Below, piece after piece: positions 7,811 to 17,489 of a DNA stretch of 64,000 bases. The notes below the pieces were generated by a model. It ran no database searches, had not been told where the DNA came from, and was given only the letters and a program-made list of their open reading frames with translations. The DNA is from Peptacetobacter hiranonis (GTDB lineage Bacteria > Bacillota > Clostridia > Peptostreptococcales > Peptostreptococcaceae), in contig NZ_CP036523.1 of the NCBI RefSeq assembly GCF_008151785.1, positions 1,178,001-1,242,000 on the forward strand, given 5' to 3'. Position 1 is the stretch's first letter; the number at the start of each line of letters is the position of its first letter. The translations under genes were made by a program, and so were the position numbers.

Positions 7811-9598
7811 ATGGATATAAGAGAAAGATTATCTAAATTAAGAGAAATCATGGCATCAAAAAATATAGATGCTTACATGGTACCATCAGCTGACTTCCAT
7901 CAGAGTGAATATGTTGGAGAATACTTCAAATCAAGAGAATTCATAAGTGGATTCAATGGTTCAGCTGGTACTGTTATAGTAACTAAAGATTTCGCAGGAC
8001 TTTGGACTGACGGAAGATACTTCATACAGGCTGAAAAACAGTTAGAAGGAACTGGAATAGAATTAATGAAAATGGGTGTAGAAGGATTCCCTACTACAAC
8101 TGAATTCTTAGTTGCTAACCTTCCAGAAGGATCGGTTCTAGGATTTGACGGTAGAGTTATATCTGCTAACGAAGGAAATGAACTTACTGCTGTTTTAGCT
8201 GAAAAAAATGTAAAAATAGAATATCAGTATGATTTAATAGATGAAATATGGGCAGAAAGACCAGCTTTATCTGATGCTAAAGCTTTTGCATTAGATGTTA
8301 AATTCACTGGTGAAAGTATAGCATCTAAATTAACTAGAATAAGAGAAAAAATGGCAGAAAAAGGTGCTTCTCACCACGTAATAACTACTCTTGATGATAT
8401 CGCTTGGATATTCAACATGAGAGGTGGAGACGTAGCTCACAGTCCAGTTGTTTTAGCTTACACTGTTATAACTGCTGACAAAGTTTGCTTATTCTTAGAC
8501 GAAACTAAATTACCAGAAGATTTAAAAGCTATATTCGCAGCTGAAAAAATAGAAATATTACCATACAACGATGTTTACGAATTCGTTAAAGGTATACCAA
8601 CTGGAGAAAAAGTTCTTGTTGACGGAACTAAATTAAACTACGCTATATTCAACAATATAGTTGCTGAAAAAATAGTTGATTACAACCCATCTTTATTCTT
8701 CAAAGCTTGTAAAAATGAAACAGAACTTGCTTGCACAAGAAACGCTCATATAAAAGACGGTGTTGCTATAACTAAATTCATGTACTGGTTAAAAAATAAC
8801 GTTGCTAAAGGTGGTATAACAGAACTTACTGCTCAGGCTAAAATAGAAGAATTAAGAGCTGAACAGAAAGACTTCTTTGATACTTCATTCGGAAGTATAT
8901 CAGCTTACAAAGAACATGCTGCTATGATGCACTACTCTTCTACACCAGAAACTGATGTAGAATTAAAACCAGAACACTTATACTTACTAGATTCAGGTGG
9001 ACAGTACTTAGATGGTACAACTGATATAACTAGAACATTTGTATTAGGTGAATTAAATGATGAATTAAAACTTCACTTCACTTCTGTTGTTAGAGGTATG
9101 ATAAACTTATCATTAGCTAAATTCTTATACGGATGCCACGGATACAACCTTGACATACTTTGTAGAGGGGTTATGTGGAAAATGGGAATAGACTATCAGT
9201 GCGGTACTGGACATGGTATAGGTCATGTTCTTAACGTCCACGAAGCTCCAAATGGATTCAGATGGAGATTAGTTCCTGAAAGATTTGACTCTGCTGTTCT
9301 TGAAGAAGGTATGATAACTACTAATGAACCAGGTGTTTATATAGAAGGATCTCATGGTATAAGAATAGAAAACGAAATAGTTTGTAAAAAAGCTGAAAAG
9401 AACTTATACGGACAGTTTATGAACTTCGAAGTTATAACATTTGCTCCAATAGATTTAGATGGTATAGATCCAGAGCTTATGACTAAAGAAGAAAGAGATT
9501 ATCTAAACTGGTACCATGGACAGGTATTCGAAAAAATAGGACCACACTTAACTGAAGAAGAAAGAGAATGGTTAAAAGGATACACTAGAGCTATATAA
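7811..9598 (+). CDS. pepP: Xaa-Pro aminopeptidase (aminopeptidase P, M24B), copy 1
   Basis: 595 residues. ATG at 7811 follows CGGAGGG; an upstream in-frame ATG at 7772 lacks a site. Three-domain layout of the about 600-residue XPNPEP1-type enzymes: two creatinase-N domains (about 1-300) and a C-terminal pita-bread catalytic domain. Metal ligands appear as LLDSGGQYLDGTTDITRT (two Asp, about 395-410), GTGHGIGH (His), TTNEPGVY (Glu) and IRIENE (Glu). It removes N-terminal residues before proline. Codon use is strongly restricted, suggesting high expression. The 597-residue paralogue at 34.2 kb is very similar, and both genes end in the same kind of hairpin element. Confidence 0.93.
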   Translation: MDIRERLSKLREIMASKNIDAYMVPSADFHQSEYVGEYFKSREFISGFNGSAGTVIVTKDFAGLWTDGRYFIQAEKQLEGTGIELMKMGVEGFPTTTEFLVANLPEGSVLGFDGRVISANEGNELTAVLAEKNVKIEYQYDLIDEIWAERPALSDAKAFALDVKFTGESIASKLTRIREKMAEKGASHHVITTLDDIAWIFNMRGGDVAHSPVVLAYTVITADKVCLFLDETKLPEDLKAIFAAEKIEILPYNDVYEFVKGIPTGEKVLVDGTKLNYAIFNNIVAEKIVDYNPSLFFKACKNETELACTRNAHIKDGVAITKFMYWLKNNVAKGGITELTAQAKIEELRAEQKDFFDTSFGSISAYKEHAAMMHYSSTPETDVELKPEHLYLLDSGGQYLDGTTDITRTFVLGELNDELKLHFTSVVRGMINLSLAKFLYGCHGYNLDILCRGVMWKMGIDYQCGTGHGIGHVLNVHEAPNGFRWRLVPERFDSAVLEEGMITTNEPGVYIEGSHGIRIENEIVCKKAEKNLYGQFMNFEVITFAPIDLDGIDPELMTKEERDYLNWYHGQVFEKIGPHLTEEEREWLKGYTRAI

Positions 9599-9905
9599 TT
9601 AAATAAAAATATATTGGGATGTCGCAGTATGCTGTGGCATCCCTTCTTTATTTCTTACTTTAAATGTAAATAATATGGGGAAAAGACTAGTTAAATTTTG
9701 CTCCAGGCTTCAGCGCCTCGCTCTGATTATGTAACACATTTCAGAGTTGCGAGGCGCTTGCAGAATTGTCGCTTTAATTTAAACTAGTCTTTTCCTTTGC
9801 ACATTATTAAAATGATTAAAGATAAGGATCTAAAGAAGGGATTGCCACAGTAATTATCTGCGACATTCAAAATATTTTTATTCAAATTATATAGTTCATA
9901 GTGTA
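9581..9905 (+). repeat. Quasi-palindromic 3' element, copy 2
   Basis: Core at about 9699-9774 (CTCCAGGCTTCAGCG, stem GCGCCTCGC/GCGAGGCGC, loop GTAACACATT, CGCTTGCAGAATTGTCGC). Outer stem AAAAGACTAG/CTAGTCTTTT. Beyond it both arms carry a terminator-like hairpin, and the outermost arm copies the aminopeptidase 3' end: TACACTA at 9581-9587 and CTATATAATT at 9591-9600 recur inverted at 9883-9905. Confidence 0.9.
9616..9652 (+). terminator. Terminator hairpin of aminopeptidase copy 1
   Basis: GGGATG pairs with CATCCC (9616-9643) followed by a T-rich tail. A diverged inverted copy lies at about 9836-9868 in the other arm of the element. Confidence 0.75.
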
Positions 9906-10083
9906 TTTAAAGATGATATGGTTGGAAAAGTTTGTTTAATTGTCTTAGTATTTATTATTTGTGTTGAATTAAGTTGATTTTAATTATATAATTAGTAATA
10001 GTGAGTGTTTATGCTTATGTTTTTAAAATTATATTGAAATATATTTTATTTTCAGAAAATACAATTTAATAAGGGGGTTTAGT

Positions 10084-10956
10084 ATGAAAGAGAATTTTTC
10101 ATGGAAGACTATTTTTAATATAGTAGCAATTCTTATAGGGAATGCTATTTACGCTTTAGCAGTTGTTCTGTTTATAGTGCCAAATAATCTTATTACAGGA
10201 GGAACTACAGGGCTTTCATTGTTATTATACAATCAGTTTGGTATACCAATGTCAGGATTTATTTTTGTTTTTAATGGAGTTATGTTCCTTATAGGTTTAT
10301 TTGTTTTAGGTAAGAAGTTCGCACTTTCTACTTTAATTAGTACATTCTTCTACCCTACTGCATTTGCTTTCTTTGAAAAGACAATCGGTTATGGTGGTAT
10401 GACAAGTGATAATCTACTTGCTGTTTTATGTGCTGGTATTATGATAGGTGTTGCTATAGGTATAGTTATTAAATGCGGTGCATCTACTGGTGGTATGGAT
10501 ATTCCTCCTCTAGTTATAAACAAAAAGGTCGGTATTCCAGTATCTGTTAGTATGTACTTCTTTGACTTTTTAATACTTCTTTCTCAGATGTTATTTACAA
10601 ACAAAGAAATGGTATTATACGGAATACTTCTAGTTATGACTTATACTTTAGTACTAGATAATGTGCTTGTTATGGGTAAATCTCAGACTCAGGTTAAGAT
10701 AGTTTCTAAAGAATACGAAAAAATAAATACTATGATATCAACTGAAATAGATAGAGGTACTACTCTACTTCACGCAGAAACAGGATATATGAAAAATGAA
10801 TATCCAGTTGTTCTTACTGTTATTTCTAACAGAGAATTACCTGCTTTAAATAGCAAAGTTCTTGAAATAGATCCAAACGCATTTATGATAGTGAGCAAAG
10901 TAAATGAAGTTCATGGTAAAGGATTTACATTCAAGAAAGAATATATAGAAAACTAA
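10084..10956 (+). CDS. YitT family membrane protein (DUF161/DUF2179)
   Basis: 290 residues, ATG after AAGGGGG. Five to six membrane helices in the first about 200 residues (for example IVAILIGNAIYALAVVLFIV and IMIGVAIGIVIKCGASTGGMD), then a soluble DUF2179 domain of about 80 residues (QVKIVSKEYEKINTMISTEI onward) ending in FMIVSKVNEVHGKGFT. This is the standard YitT length and layout. Function is unknown for the family. It stands alone with its own terminator. Confidence 0.9.
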   Translation: MKENFSWKTIFNIVAILIGNAIYALAVVLFIVPNNLITGGTTGLSLLLYNQFGIPMSGFIFVFNGVMFLIGLFVLGKKFALSTLISTFFYPTAFAFFEKTIGYGGMTSDNLLAVLCAGIMIGVAIGIVIKCGASTGGMDIPPLVINKKVGIPVSVSMYFFDFLILLSQMLFTNKEMVLYGILLVMTYTLVLDNVLVMGKSQTQVKIVSKEYEKINTMISTEIDRGTTLLHAETGYMKNEYPVVLTVISNRELPALNSKVLEIDPNAFMIVSKVNEVHGKGFTFKKEYIEN

Positions 10957-10996
10957 ACAATTCAGGTATATAATAGATTTCATATAATGAATTTTT

Positions 10997-11036
10997 AATG
11001 GCATTTTATCCAATGGGTTTAATGCCATTTTTTTAT
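10997..11036 (+). terminator. Intrinsic terminator of the YitT gene
   Basis: AATGGCATT pairs with AATGCCATT and is followed by TTTTTTT. Confidence 0.9.
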
Positions 11037-11230
11037 TTTTGATAGAATAATATTAATTATAAATAGATGATATGCTTATTTATAAATTATTTACATCTTT
11101 CTATATAATTATTTTATAATATAATCTTTTTGTATTATAATTTTTTTGAATTTATAGAAAATAGTATAATCAAGTGATATAATTTATAATATAAAGATAA
11201 AAAACTAAATATTAAGAGGGAGGGATAAAA

Positions 11231-12664
11231 TTGAAACCTCAACAAAAATTAGCATTGGATTTATTGGAGCCTGGAGAAACCACGCAAGCCTATTTAAATT
11301 CAAGTAAAACAATTCCTTCTGGCATTACATCTAAGATGCTTTACAAAGATATCGTAACAATAGCATGGCCTTCTCTTTTAGAACTTATGTTAACTCAGTT
11401 GGCGTCTATGGTCGATATGATAATGGTCGGTCGTCTTGGAGCCTCAGCGCTTACCGCTGTTGGACTTACTACTCAACCTAAGTTTCTAATAATATCAATT
11501 ATAACTTCCATAAATGTCGGTACAACTGCTTTAGTTGCTCGCAGCAAAGGTCAAGGAGATCAAGGAAAAGCCAATCTTGTTTTAAGACAGGCTATTTTAA
11601 TAAATATCTTTATATCTGTATTAATTTCATTAATAATGTATTCCACAGCAGAGCCTATTATAAAATTCATGGGTGCTACTGATGCCCTTTCACTAAAAGA
11701 AGGAACAGAATATTTAAAAATACAAATGCTTGGAATTCTTCCACTAGCTCTTACAGGTACAATTACAGCTGCACTTAGAGGGGCTGGAAATTCTAAAACA
11801 GCTATGATTTATAATTTAATAGGAAACTTAGCAAATGTAGTTTTAAATTACGCATTAATCTACGGAAACTTTGGATGCCCAAGATTAGAGGTTGCTGGTG
11901 CTTCACTTGCCACAATTTTAGGGCAGTTTGTGGCATTTATTATGGCTTGTATTGCAGTTACAGGACACAGAAATTATGTAAGATTTAGAGTTAAAGATGG
12001 TTTAAAACCTAATTTTAAAATGATGGCTGCGATTTCAGATATAGGTGTTCCAGCACTTATTGAACAGTTAGTTATGCGTGTAGGATTTATCGCATTTGCA
12101 AAAACAGTAGCATCACTTGGAACATTAGCATTTGCAGTTCATAATGTATGTATGAATATACGGGCACTTTCATTTATGAATGGTCAGGCATTTGCAGTTT
12201 CTGCAACTTCTCTAGTTGGTCAAAGCTTAGGTAAAAAAAGAGCCGATATGGCAAATTTATACGCAACACGCTCAAGAAGAATGGGAACTGTAGTTTCTAT
12301 TATACTTATGATTTTATTCTTTGTATTCCCAAGAGAAATAATATCACTTTACAATCCTGATCCTGAGATAGTAAATCTAGGAGCTAGACTTCTTGTAATG
12401 GTGTCTATTATACAAATTCCTCAAGGATCTCAGTTTATCATAAGTGGTATTTTAAGAGGTGCTGGCGATACTAAGGCAACTGCTGTAATAGTAACAGTTA
12501 CTTCTCTATTCTTAAGACCAATACTTGCAATTGTACTAATTCATGGATTTGGTATGGGACTTGAAGGAGCTTGGATTGCTATTATGGCAGACCAGCTTTT
12601 AAGAACATTGTTGGTCTTTATACGATTCAGTAGTGGTAAATGGATTACAAAATTAGATAAATAG
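11231..12664 (+). CDS. MATE family multidrug efflux transporter
   Basis: 477 residues from a TTG with GGAGGG 7 nt upstream; no ATG is better placed. Twelve hydrophobic segments in two similar halves: VTIAWPSLLELMLTQLASMVD with MVGRLGASALTAVG in the first, and ALIEQLVMRVGFIAF with TSLVGQSLGKKRAD in the second. An extra soluble N-terminus of about 30 residues precedes the first helix. Members export cationic drugs or metabolites using Na+ or H+ gradients. No regulator is adjacent. Confidence 0.92.
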   Translation: MKPQQKLALDLLEPGETTQAYLNSSKTIPSGITSKMLYKDIVTIAWPSLLELMLTQLASMVDMIMVGRLGASALTAVGLTTQPKFLIISIITSINVGTTALVARSKGQGDQGKANLVLRQAILINIFISVLISLIMYSTAEPIIKFMGATDALSLKEGTEYLKIQMLGILPLALTGTITAALRGAGNSKTAMIYNLIGNLANVVLNYALIYGNFGCPRLEVAGASLATILGQFVAFIMACIAVTGHRNYVRFRVKDGLKPNFKMMAAISDIGVPALIEQLVMRVGFIAFAKTVASLGTLAFAVHNVCMNIRALSFMNGQAFAVSATSLVGQSLGKKRADMANLYATRSRRMGTVVSIILMILFFVFPREIISLYNPDPEIVNLGARLLVMVSIIQIPQGSQFIISGILRGAGDTKATAVIVTVTSLFLRPILAIVLIHGFGMGLEGAWIAIMADQLLRTLLVFIRFSSGKWITKLDK

Positions 12665-12726
12665 ATTATAATTAGTGTATGAAATTGTTTTCATAAATAA
12701 GTAATTTTAGAAAGGAATTATTTAAA

Positions 12727-13236
12727 ATGTTAATAAGAAATGTAAAAGAATCAGATTTTGAAGAAATATACAGCTTTGTAAAAACTGCCTTTGAAACAGC
12801 AAAAAATTCAACTGGAAATGAACGGGAATTTGTTTCTGAAATAAGAAATAAAGATACATATATTCCAGAATGTGAATTTGTCGCTGAAAAAGACGGTAAA
12901 ATAATAGGACATGTAATACTTTCTAAGCTAGATATTGAAACTGACGATGGTGAAGTTTTCCATGGCGTTAGAGTTGAACAGATTGTCGTTGCTGAGGATG
13001 AGAGAGATAATAGACTTGGTGGAATGCTTATCTGCAATGCTTGTATGATGGCTGCAGAACTTGGTTATCCAGGAGCTTTTGTCGTTGGATATCCTGAGTA
13101 TTTTGGTAAATTTGGATTTATTGAAACTGCTGAGTATGATATAGAGAATGTATCTGGAATAGATGACAAACTTGTACTTGCTTGCCCTACTTGTACTGGG
13201 GGATTTAGAGGAATAAAAGGAAAGGTAAATCTATAG
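12727..13236 (+). CDS. GNAT family N-acetyltransferase (YhbS-like)
   Basis: 169 residues, ATG after AAAGGAA. N-terminal IRNVKESDFEEIYSFVKTAF and the central GVRVEQIVVAEDERDNRLGG strand-helix pair form the acetyl-CoA site, though the usual Q/RxxGxG/A appears as RDNRLGG. AFVVGYPEYFGKFGF near 117 matches the VLGDPAYYxRFGF motif of the YhbS (COG3153) group. Acceptor substrate unknown. The last codons and stop lie in the left arm of a quasi-palindromic element. Confidence 0.85.
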   Translation: MLIRNVKESDFEEIYSFVKTAFETAKNSTGNEREFVSEIRNKDTYIPECEFVAEKDGKIIGHVILSKLDIETDDGEVFHGVRVEQIVVAEDERDNRLGGMLICNACMMAAELGYPGAFVVGYPEYFGKFGFIETAEYDIENVSGIDDKLVLACPTCTGGFRGIKGKVNL

Positions 13237-13497
13237 TAAATATAAAGGACAAGATAATAACTACTCTTTGCTCCAGTCTTCAGCGCCTCGCATTGTTAGA
13301 GTAACACATTTTAGAGTTGCGAGGCGCTTGCAGAATTGTCGCTTTAGAGTAGTTATTAATCTTGTCGGGTATATAAAATTTTTTCTGTAAATAAGCCCTC
13401 TATGGCTTAAACTACCGTTAGGTAGTATAATAGACTTAAAATAATTTATGAATAAATGGCTAACGCCCTTTAAAACATAATATTATTTATTTTGTTG

Positions 13498-13544
13498 CAA
13501 GTCAAGAAAACCAGCTAAAAAAGCCGGCTTTCTTGACTTTTTTA
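13498..13544. terminator. Bidirectional terminator inside the IS
   Basis: AAGTCAAGAAA pairs with TTTCTTGACTT, with a CC/GG extension and T runs on both strands, directly after the transposase stop codon. Confidence 0.8.
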
Positions 13545-13548
13545 ATTA

Positions 13549-14771
13549 TTACAATCTATCTTCATACATTATTGAAAGTTCTCCATAAATATATCCCCAG
13601 TTTCTAATAGGCATACTCCATTTTTTGCTTATTTTTTCAACTGATAGATATAGTGATTTTTCTAAGGAAATCTTGTTTGGAAAAACAGTTCTTTTTTATT
13701 TATTTTTCTAAGCTGCGAATTTACACTTTCAATGGCATTTGTAGTATAAATTACCTTTCTAGTTTCTGGTGAAAATTTAAATATCGGTATAATTGAATCC
13801 CAGTTACTAAACCAAGATTTCATAGAATTTGGATATTTTTCATTCCATTTTTCTGAAGTACGTTCTAAATTAGCTAGAGCCTGTTCTTCATTAATGGCAT
13901 GATATATTGTTTTTAAATCATTAGCAAATTCCTTTCTATCTTTGTATGATACATATTTTAATGTATTTCTAACTTGATGAACAATACATCTTTGATATTC
14001 AGTATTTGGAAAAGCGGAGCTTATCGCTTCTTTTATTCCTGATAGTCCATCAGCACAAACGATTAAAATATCTCTTACACCTCTATTTTTTAATTCATTT
14101 AGCACAGAAAACCAATACTTAGAGCTTTCAGTATCTCCAATATACAATCCTAGAATTTCTTTGTATCCTTCGGAACTTATACCAAGAATTACATAGACAG
14201 CTTTTTTCTTAACAGAACCATTTTCTTTAACAGAGAAATGGATAGCATCTATATATACAACAGGATATACACTTTCAAGAGGTCTATATTTCCATTCTTC
14301 GATTTTAGGTATTATTTTATCAGTTACATCTGAAATCATTCCTTCAGATAGTTCAAATCCATAAATATCCTCTATTTGAGAAGTTATATCTCTATTACTC
14401 ATGCCTAAAGCATACATATTTATTATTTTTTGCTCTATTTCAGAAACATCCTTTTGTCTTTTTTTGACAATTTGAGGTTCAAAAGAGGAATCTCTATCTT
14501 GAGGAACATCAATTTCGTATTCTCCCATTCCAGATCTAACTCTTTTTGTTTTATATCCATTTCTTGAATTGGTATTTTCACCACGTTCATATTTTTCATA
14601 TCCAAGATGCTCATTCATTTCAGATTCAAGCATCTCTTGAATAGTATCACCTAAAAGATCTTTAAGTGCATCCTGAATGTCTTGAGCGGTTTTAATTTCA
14701 TATGTTTTAATTAGCTCCGCTATTATATTTTTCTTTTCTGGATTTAATGGTTCTCTTTTCTTTCTGCCCAT
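13549..14771 (-). pseudogene. IS256-family transposase (mutator type), frameshifted near the C-terminus
   Basis: The first 369 residues read normally: DDE-type core with VVYIDAIHFSVKE (first Asp), ILIVCADGLSGIKEAI (second Asp) and TTNAIESVNSQLRK (Glu). Then a run of five T near 13680 puts translation out of frame and it stops after FFQTRFP. Adding one base restores the usual ending (EKISKKWSMPIRNWG to EDRL), with a stop at 13549-13551, giving about 407 residues, the normal family length. Either a real inactivating deletion or a homopolymer sequencing error. Confidence 0.88.
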
Positions 14772-14923
14772 AAAAAATCGCCTCCTATGATTAATTTGAT
14801 ATTACCATAGAAGGCGATTAAATTTACAGACTTTTTTTCATATACTCATCTTGTCCCATTTTTTATTATAGATTTACCTTTTTCATACTAAGCACTAGGA
14901 ATAGTTTATCTTGATAATAAATT

Positions 14924-15700
14924 CTACCATCCTTTTTTTGTTTTAACCTTTTTCTTTTTCTCTTTTGAGTTGTCTAGGTTTATGTTGGTTTTTATTGTTA
15001 TTAGTATAGATAGTAAAATCATTAAAGCTAGTGAGATTATGTTTAGTCCAATGTTCCAGTTTACACTTACATCATAGCTTCTATACCCTATCAATCCTAA
15101 TGTTGCAGTTATAGGATATATGTTTGCTAGAGCCATTTTTGATGATGCTAGTAATCCAGAATATCCATATACAAATGCTACTATTGCACCTACTAAATAG
15201 CCCTTTTGCTTTCTCCAAGATAATACTATTATCGGCATTGTTGCAATATAAAGGAATAAACTGTTTGCAGTTATGCTAAACAACGCTTCTATCGCATATC
15301 TCACTGTAAATCCTGGATAATTCATAACTTTCTCTCCTATTATTGTAAAAACAAAGCAACAAAATCCAAATAGAATTGAAACAACTCCACACACAATCAA
15401 CTTACAAAATACAAGTTTCTTATATGAAATAGGAACAGTAAGTATATTTTTCATTGTATCATTGTCATATTCTCTATTCATAATATATCCTGAAATTAAC
15501 GTAATACAAACTGGAAATATCAATGTCATATTATTTTTAATCACTTGTTCGTACAAATATCTAAAATCCCAAAATGATCCATCATTTGCAGTAGAAGTAA
15601 ATATAGTAAGTACTACAGATAAAAGCATCATAAAAATCCCAGATAATATAATATTGTATCTTTTTAACTTTAAAAATTCTGTTTTTATTATAGTAATCAT
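14924..15700 (-). CDS. ABC transporter permease (LanG/BcrB-like)
   Basis: About 258 residues starting MITIIKTEFLKLKRYNIILS. Six predicted helices; the opening TEFLKLKR motif is typical of lantibiotic-immunity LanE/LanG and bacitracin BcrB permeases. The ATG at 15700 lies 1 nt beyond the upstream permease stop. Lysine-rich C-terminus. With the second permease and ATPase it forms an exporter that likely protects against a cell-envelope peptide antibiotic. Confidence 0.85.
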   Translation of the reverse strand: MITIIKTEFLKLKRYNIILSGIFMMLLSVVLTIFTSTANDGSFWDFRYLYEQVIKNNMTLIFPVCITLISGYIMNREYDNDTMKNILTVPISYKKLVFCKLIVCGVVSILFGFCCFVFTIIGEKVMNYPGFTVRYAIEALFSITANSLFLYIATMPIIVLSWRKQKGYLVGAIVAFVYGYSGLLASSKMALANIYPITATLGLIGYRSYDVSVNWNIGLNIISLALMILLSILITIKTNINLDNSKEKKKKVKTKKGW

Positions 15701-15701
15701 A

Positions 15702-16502
15702 TTACTCACTTCTCTTTCTGTATATGTAATCAATTAAGAATATCGAAATTACACCAATCACTCCTAATATGGCAAATGTTTCTAAAGTGCTTGGCAATAA
15801 ATTAAGCTTTTGAAATTCTGACAAGTCTAATACCATTCCTCTTTCAAGCAGCTCTTTTGACGACCAGAACATAGAAAGTGGAATTGGTAAAATCCATAAC
15901 ACAAACTTAGGTAAAACATCGTACATCGCTGTTATCAATGTATTCAAGCTAGTCCAAAATACACATAGTAAAATTGAAAATATGTATGTTTTACTAAAAT
16001 ACACAACAACTACTACTAAAGGTAAAATACCTATCCCCATAAGTATGCCCATTTCCGCAGAGAGTAACAGCTTATATCCAAAATCATTTAATTCAAAAAA
16101 GATTAATCCGCAAATTCCTGCTGCTATACATGATAGTAAGCAGAATATAATCGAACAAATAAGCATTAAAATAATCTTGGAAATTACTAGTTGTGTTGAT
16201 GTTATAGGGATTGCTTTTAGATTTTTAAAGGTGTCGTTATCTCTTTCTTCAAAGAAAATTACAGCTGCAAGTATTCCTAACATACAAGGAAGCAAAAACT
16301 GCATTCCGTACACTATAACCATATCAAACAAGGAATCAAATGCGTCCTTTTGGCTCAAATACTCTCCTGAAATAAACTGTCCCTTTACAATAAAAGTAAG
16401 TGCTATTGGGAAAAGTAAAGAAAAGATTATTCCAATAGGAATTAATTTTTTCCTCTTTAATTTTAAAAATTCACATTTAACTAGTTTAAGCAATTCCAGC
16501 AC
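15702..16502 (-). CDS. ABC transporter permease (LanE/BcrB-like)
   Basis: 266 residues starting MLELLKLVKCEFLKLKRKK, the family's N-terminal signature, followed by six membrane helices (first at about 20-42, last at about 235-260). It overlaps the ATPase gene by 17 nt and abuts the next permease, so the three subunits are made together. Homologous to its neighbour, as in LanFEG and CprABC-type systems. Confidence 0.86.
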   Translation of the reverse strand: MLELLKLVKCEFLKLKRKKLIPIGIIFSLLFPIALTFIVKGQFISGEYLSQKDAFDSLFDMVIVYGMQFLLPCMLGILAAVIFFEERDNDTFKNLKAIPITSTQLVISKIILMLICSIIFCLLSCIAAGICGLIFFELNDFGYKLLLSAEMGILMGIGILPLVVVVVYFSKTYIFSILLCVFWTSLNTLITAMYDVLPKFVLWILPIPLSMFWSSKELLERGMVLDLSEFQKLNLLPSTLETFAILGVIGVISIFLIDYIYRKRSE

Positions 16503-17409
16503 CCCCAGTTATTCTCTTGAAATAATCTTCAAGTGTGTCCTCTTTCATCCGTATTTCTTCTACAGCAATCCCTTCATTCACAAGCTCTCTAACCAACTCT
16601 GGAATAACTAAATCTAAATCATATATTTTTATAGTTCCGTTCTTTTCAACAGAATAATTTTTAATATTAAAACATGCTTCTAAAACTTTAACCGCTTTTG
16701 AATCATTAGGTGTAACTAATTTGATGTATTTTTTATTTCTATTTTCTAGTTCTTCTAAGCTTTCCTCTTCCAATAAAACTCCATTATCTATAATTCCAAT
16801 ATCATCCGCAATAAGCTCTATTTCAGATAAAATATGGCTAGAAATTAGAATTGTTTTGCCTTTTTCAGTACATAATTTTCTTATAAAAGTTCTAACTTCT
16901 GCTATTCCTATAGGATCAAGTCCATTTATTGGTTCATCTAATATTAAAATCTCAGGATCGTGCATAACAGCAAGTGCTATTGCAAGTCTTTGCTTCATAC
17001 CCATAGAATACTGTGAAAACAACTTTTTATCATTATATTTTAGCCCAACTAGTTCTAGTGATTCTTTTATAGCATTTCTTTTAGGAATACCTCTAAGCTG
17101 AGCAAATATTTTTAAGTTTTCTGTACCAGTTAAGTTCGGATAAAATCCAGGAGATTCTATTAAGCAGCCTATTCTTGGTAGAATTTCCTTGTTGTATTTT
17201 TTCATACTTTTTCCAAATATTATTACTTCTCCAGCTGATGAATCTATCAGATTTAAAATCATCTTCATTGTTGTAGTCTTACCTGCTCCATTTCTACCTA
17301 AAAGTCCGTATATTCTTCCCTTTTTTATATGTAGGTTTAAATCAGAAACACTTCTTTTTCCATTGTATTCTTTAGTTAACCCTTTTGTTTCTATTACATA
17401 TTCACTCAT
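16486..17409 (-). CDS. ABC transporter ATP-binding protein (BcrA/LanF-like)
   Basis: 307 residues. Walker A GRNGAGKTT near 38, a Q-loop region GCLIESPGFYPNLTG, signature YSMGMKQRLAIA near 133, Walker B ILILDEPINGLDP near 155 and the H-switch ISSHILSEIE near 190. The C-terminal extension of about 80 residues is typical of bacitracin-type BcrA (about 305 residues). Substrates of relatives are bacitracin, lantibiotics and cationic peptides. The operator of the upstream two-component system lies before this gene. Confidence 0.9.
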   Translation of the reverse strand: MSEYVIETKGLTKEYNGKRSVSDLNLHIKKGRIYGLLGRNGAGKTTTMKMILNLIDSSAGEVIIFGKSMKKYNKEILPRIGCLIESPGFYPNLTGTENLKIFAQLRGIPKRNAIKESLELVGLKYNDKKLFSQYSMGMKQRLAIALAVMHDPEILILDEPINGLDPIGIAEVRTFIRKLCTEKGKTILISSHILSEIELIADDIGIIDNGVLLEEESLEELENRNKKYIKLVTPNDSKAVKVLEACFNIKNYSVEKNGTIKIYDLDLVIPELVRELVNEGIAVEEIRMKEDTLEDYFKRITGGAGIA

Positions 17410-17466
17410 ATATAATCGCCTCTCTTTCTTTAATTAAATTGTAATACTTAAACCTAACATATACAT

Positions 17467-17489
17467 TGCACCAACCTTGCATAAACCTT
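17467..17489 (-). promoter_or_regulatory. Response-regulator direct repeat before the ABC operon
   Basis: Minus strand AAGGTTTATGC followed at 11-bp spacing by AAGGTTGGTGC, overlapping the kinase stop codon and upstream of the ATPase gene. The same repeat lies before the response regulator gene. OmpR/PhoB-type regulators bind tandem sites one helical turn apart. Confidence 0.72.

Larger units (their letters stand above)
13367..14847 (-). mobile_element. IS256-family insertion sequence with 8-bp target duplication
   Basis: 1481 bp. Both ends begin G(G/A)GTATAT and continue into related sequence containing CTGTAAAT and a TCTATGG-type block, forming imperfect terminal inverted repeats. The flanks are the direct repeat ATCTTGTC at 13359-13366 and 14848-14855; 8 bp is the size typical of the family. 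The single transposase gene is on the minus strand and is frameshifted. Confidence 0.88.
13221..14881 (+). repeat. Quasi-palindromic 3' element, copy 3, interrupted by an IS256-family element
   Basis: Core at about 13282-13343. Left arm starts AAAGGTAAATC at 13221, inside the GNAT coding end. The right arm is broken after ATCTTGTC (13359-13366) by the IS and resumes at 14848, ending GATTTACCTTT at 14871-14881. With the IS and one target copy removed, the two arms pair from the outer stem out to the GNAT stop codon. Confidence 0.88.

Noticed and set aside
13221-13366. The element as part of the IS256 insertion
   Set aside because: The same core occurs at eight other places without an IS, and the 8-bp duplication places the IS boundary inside the arm.
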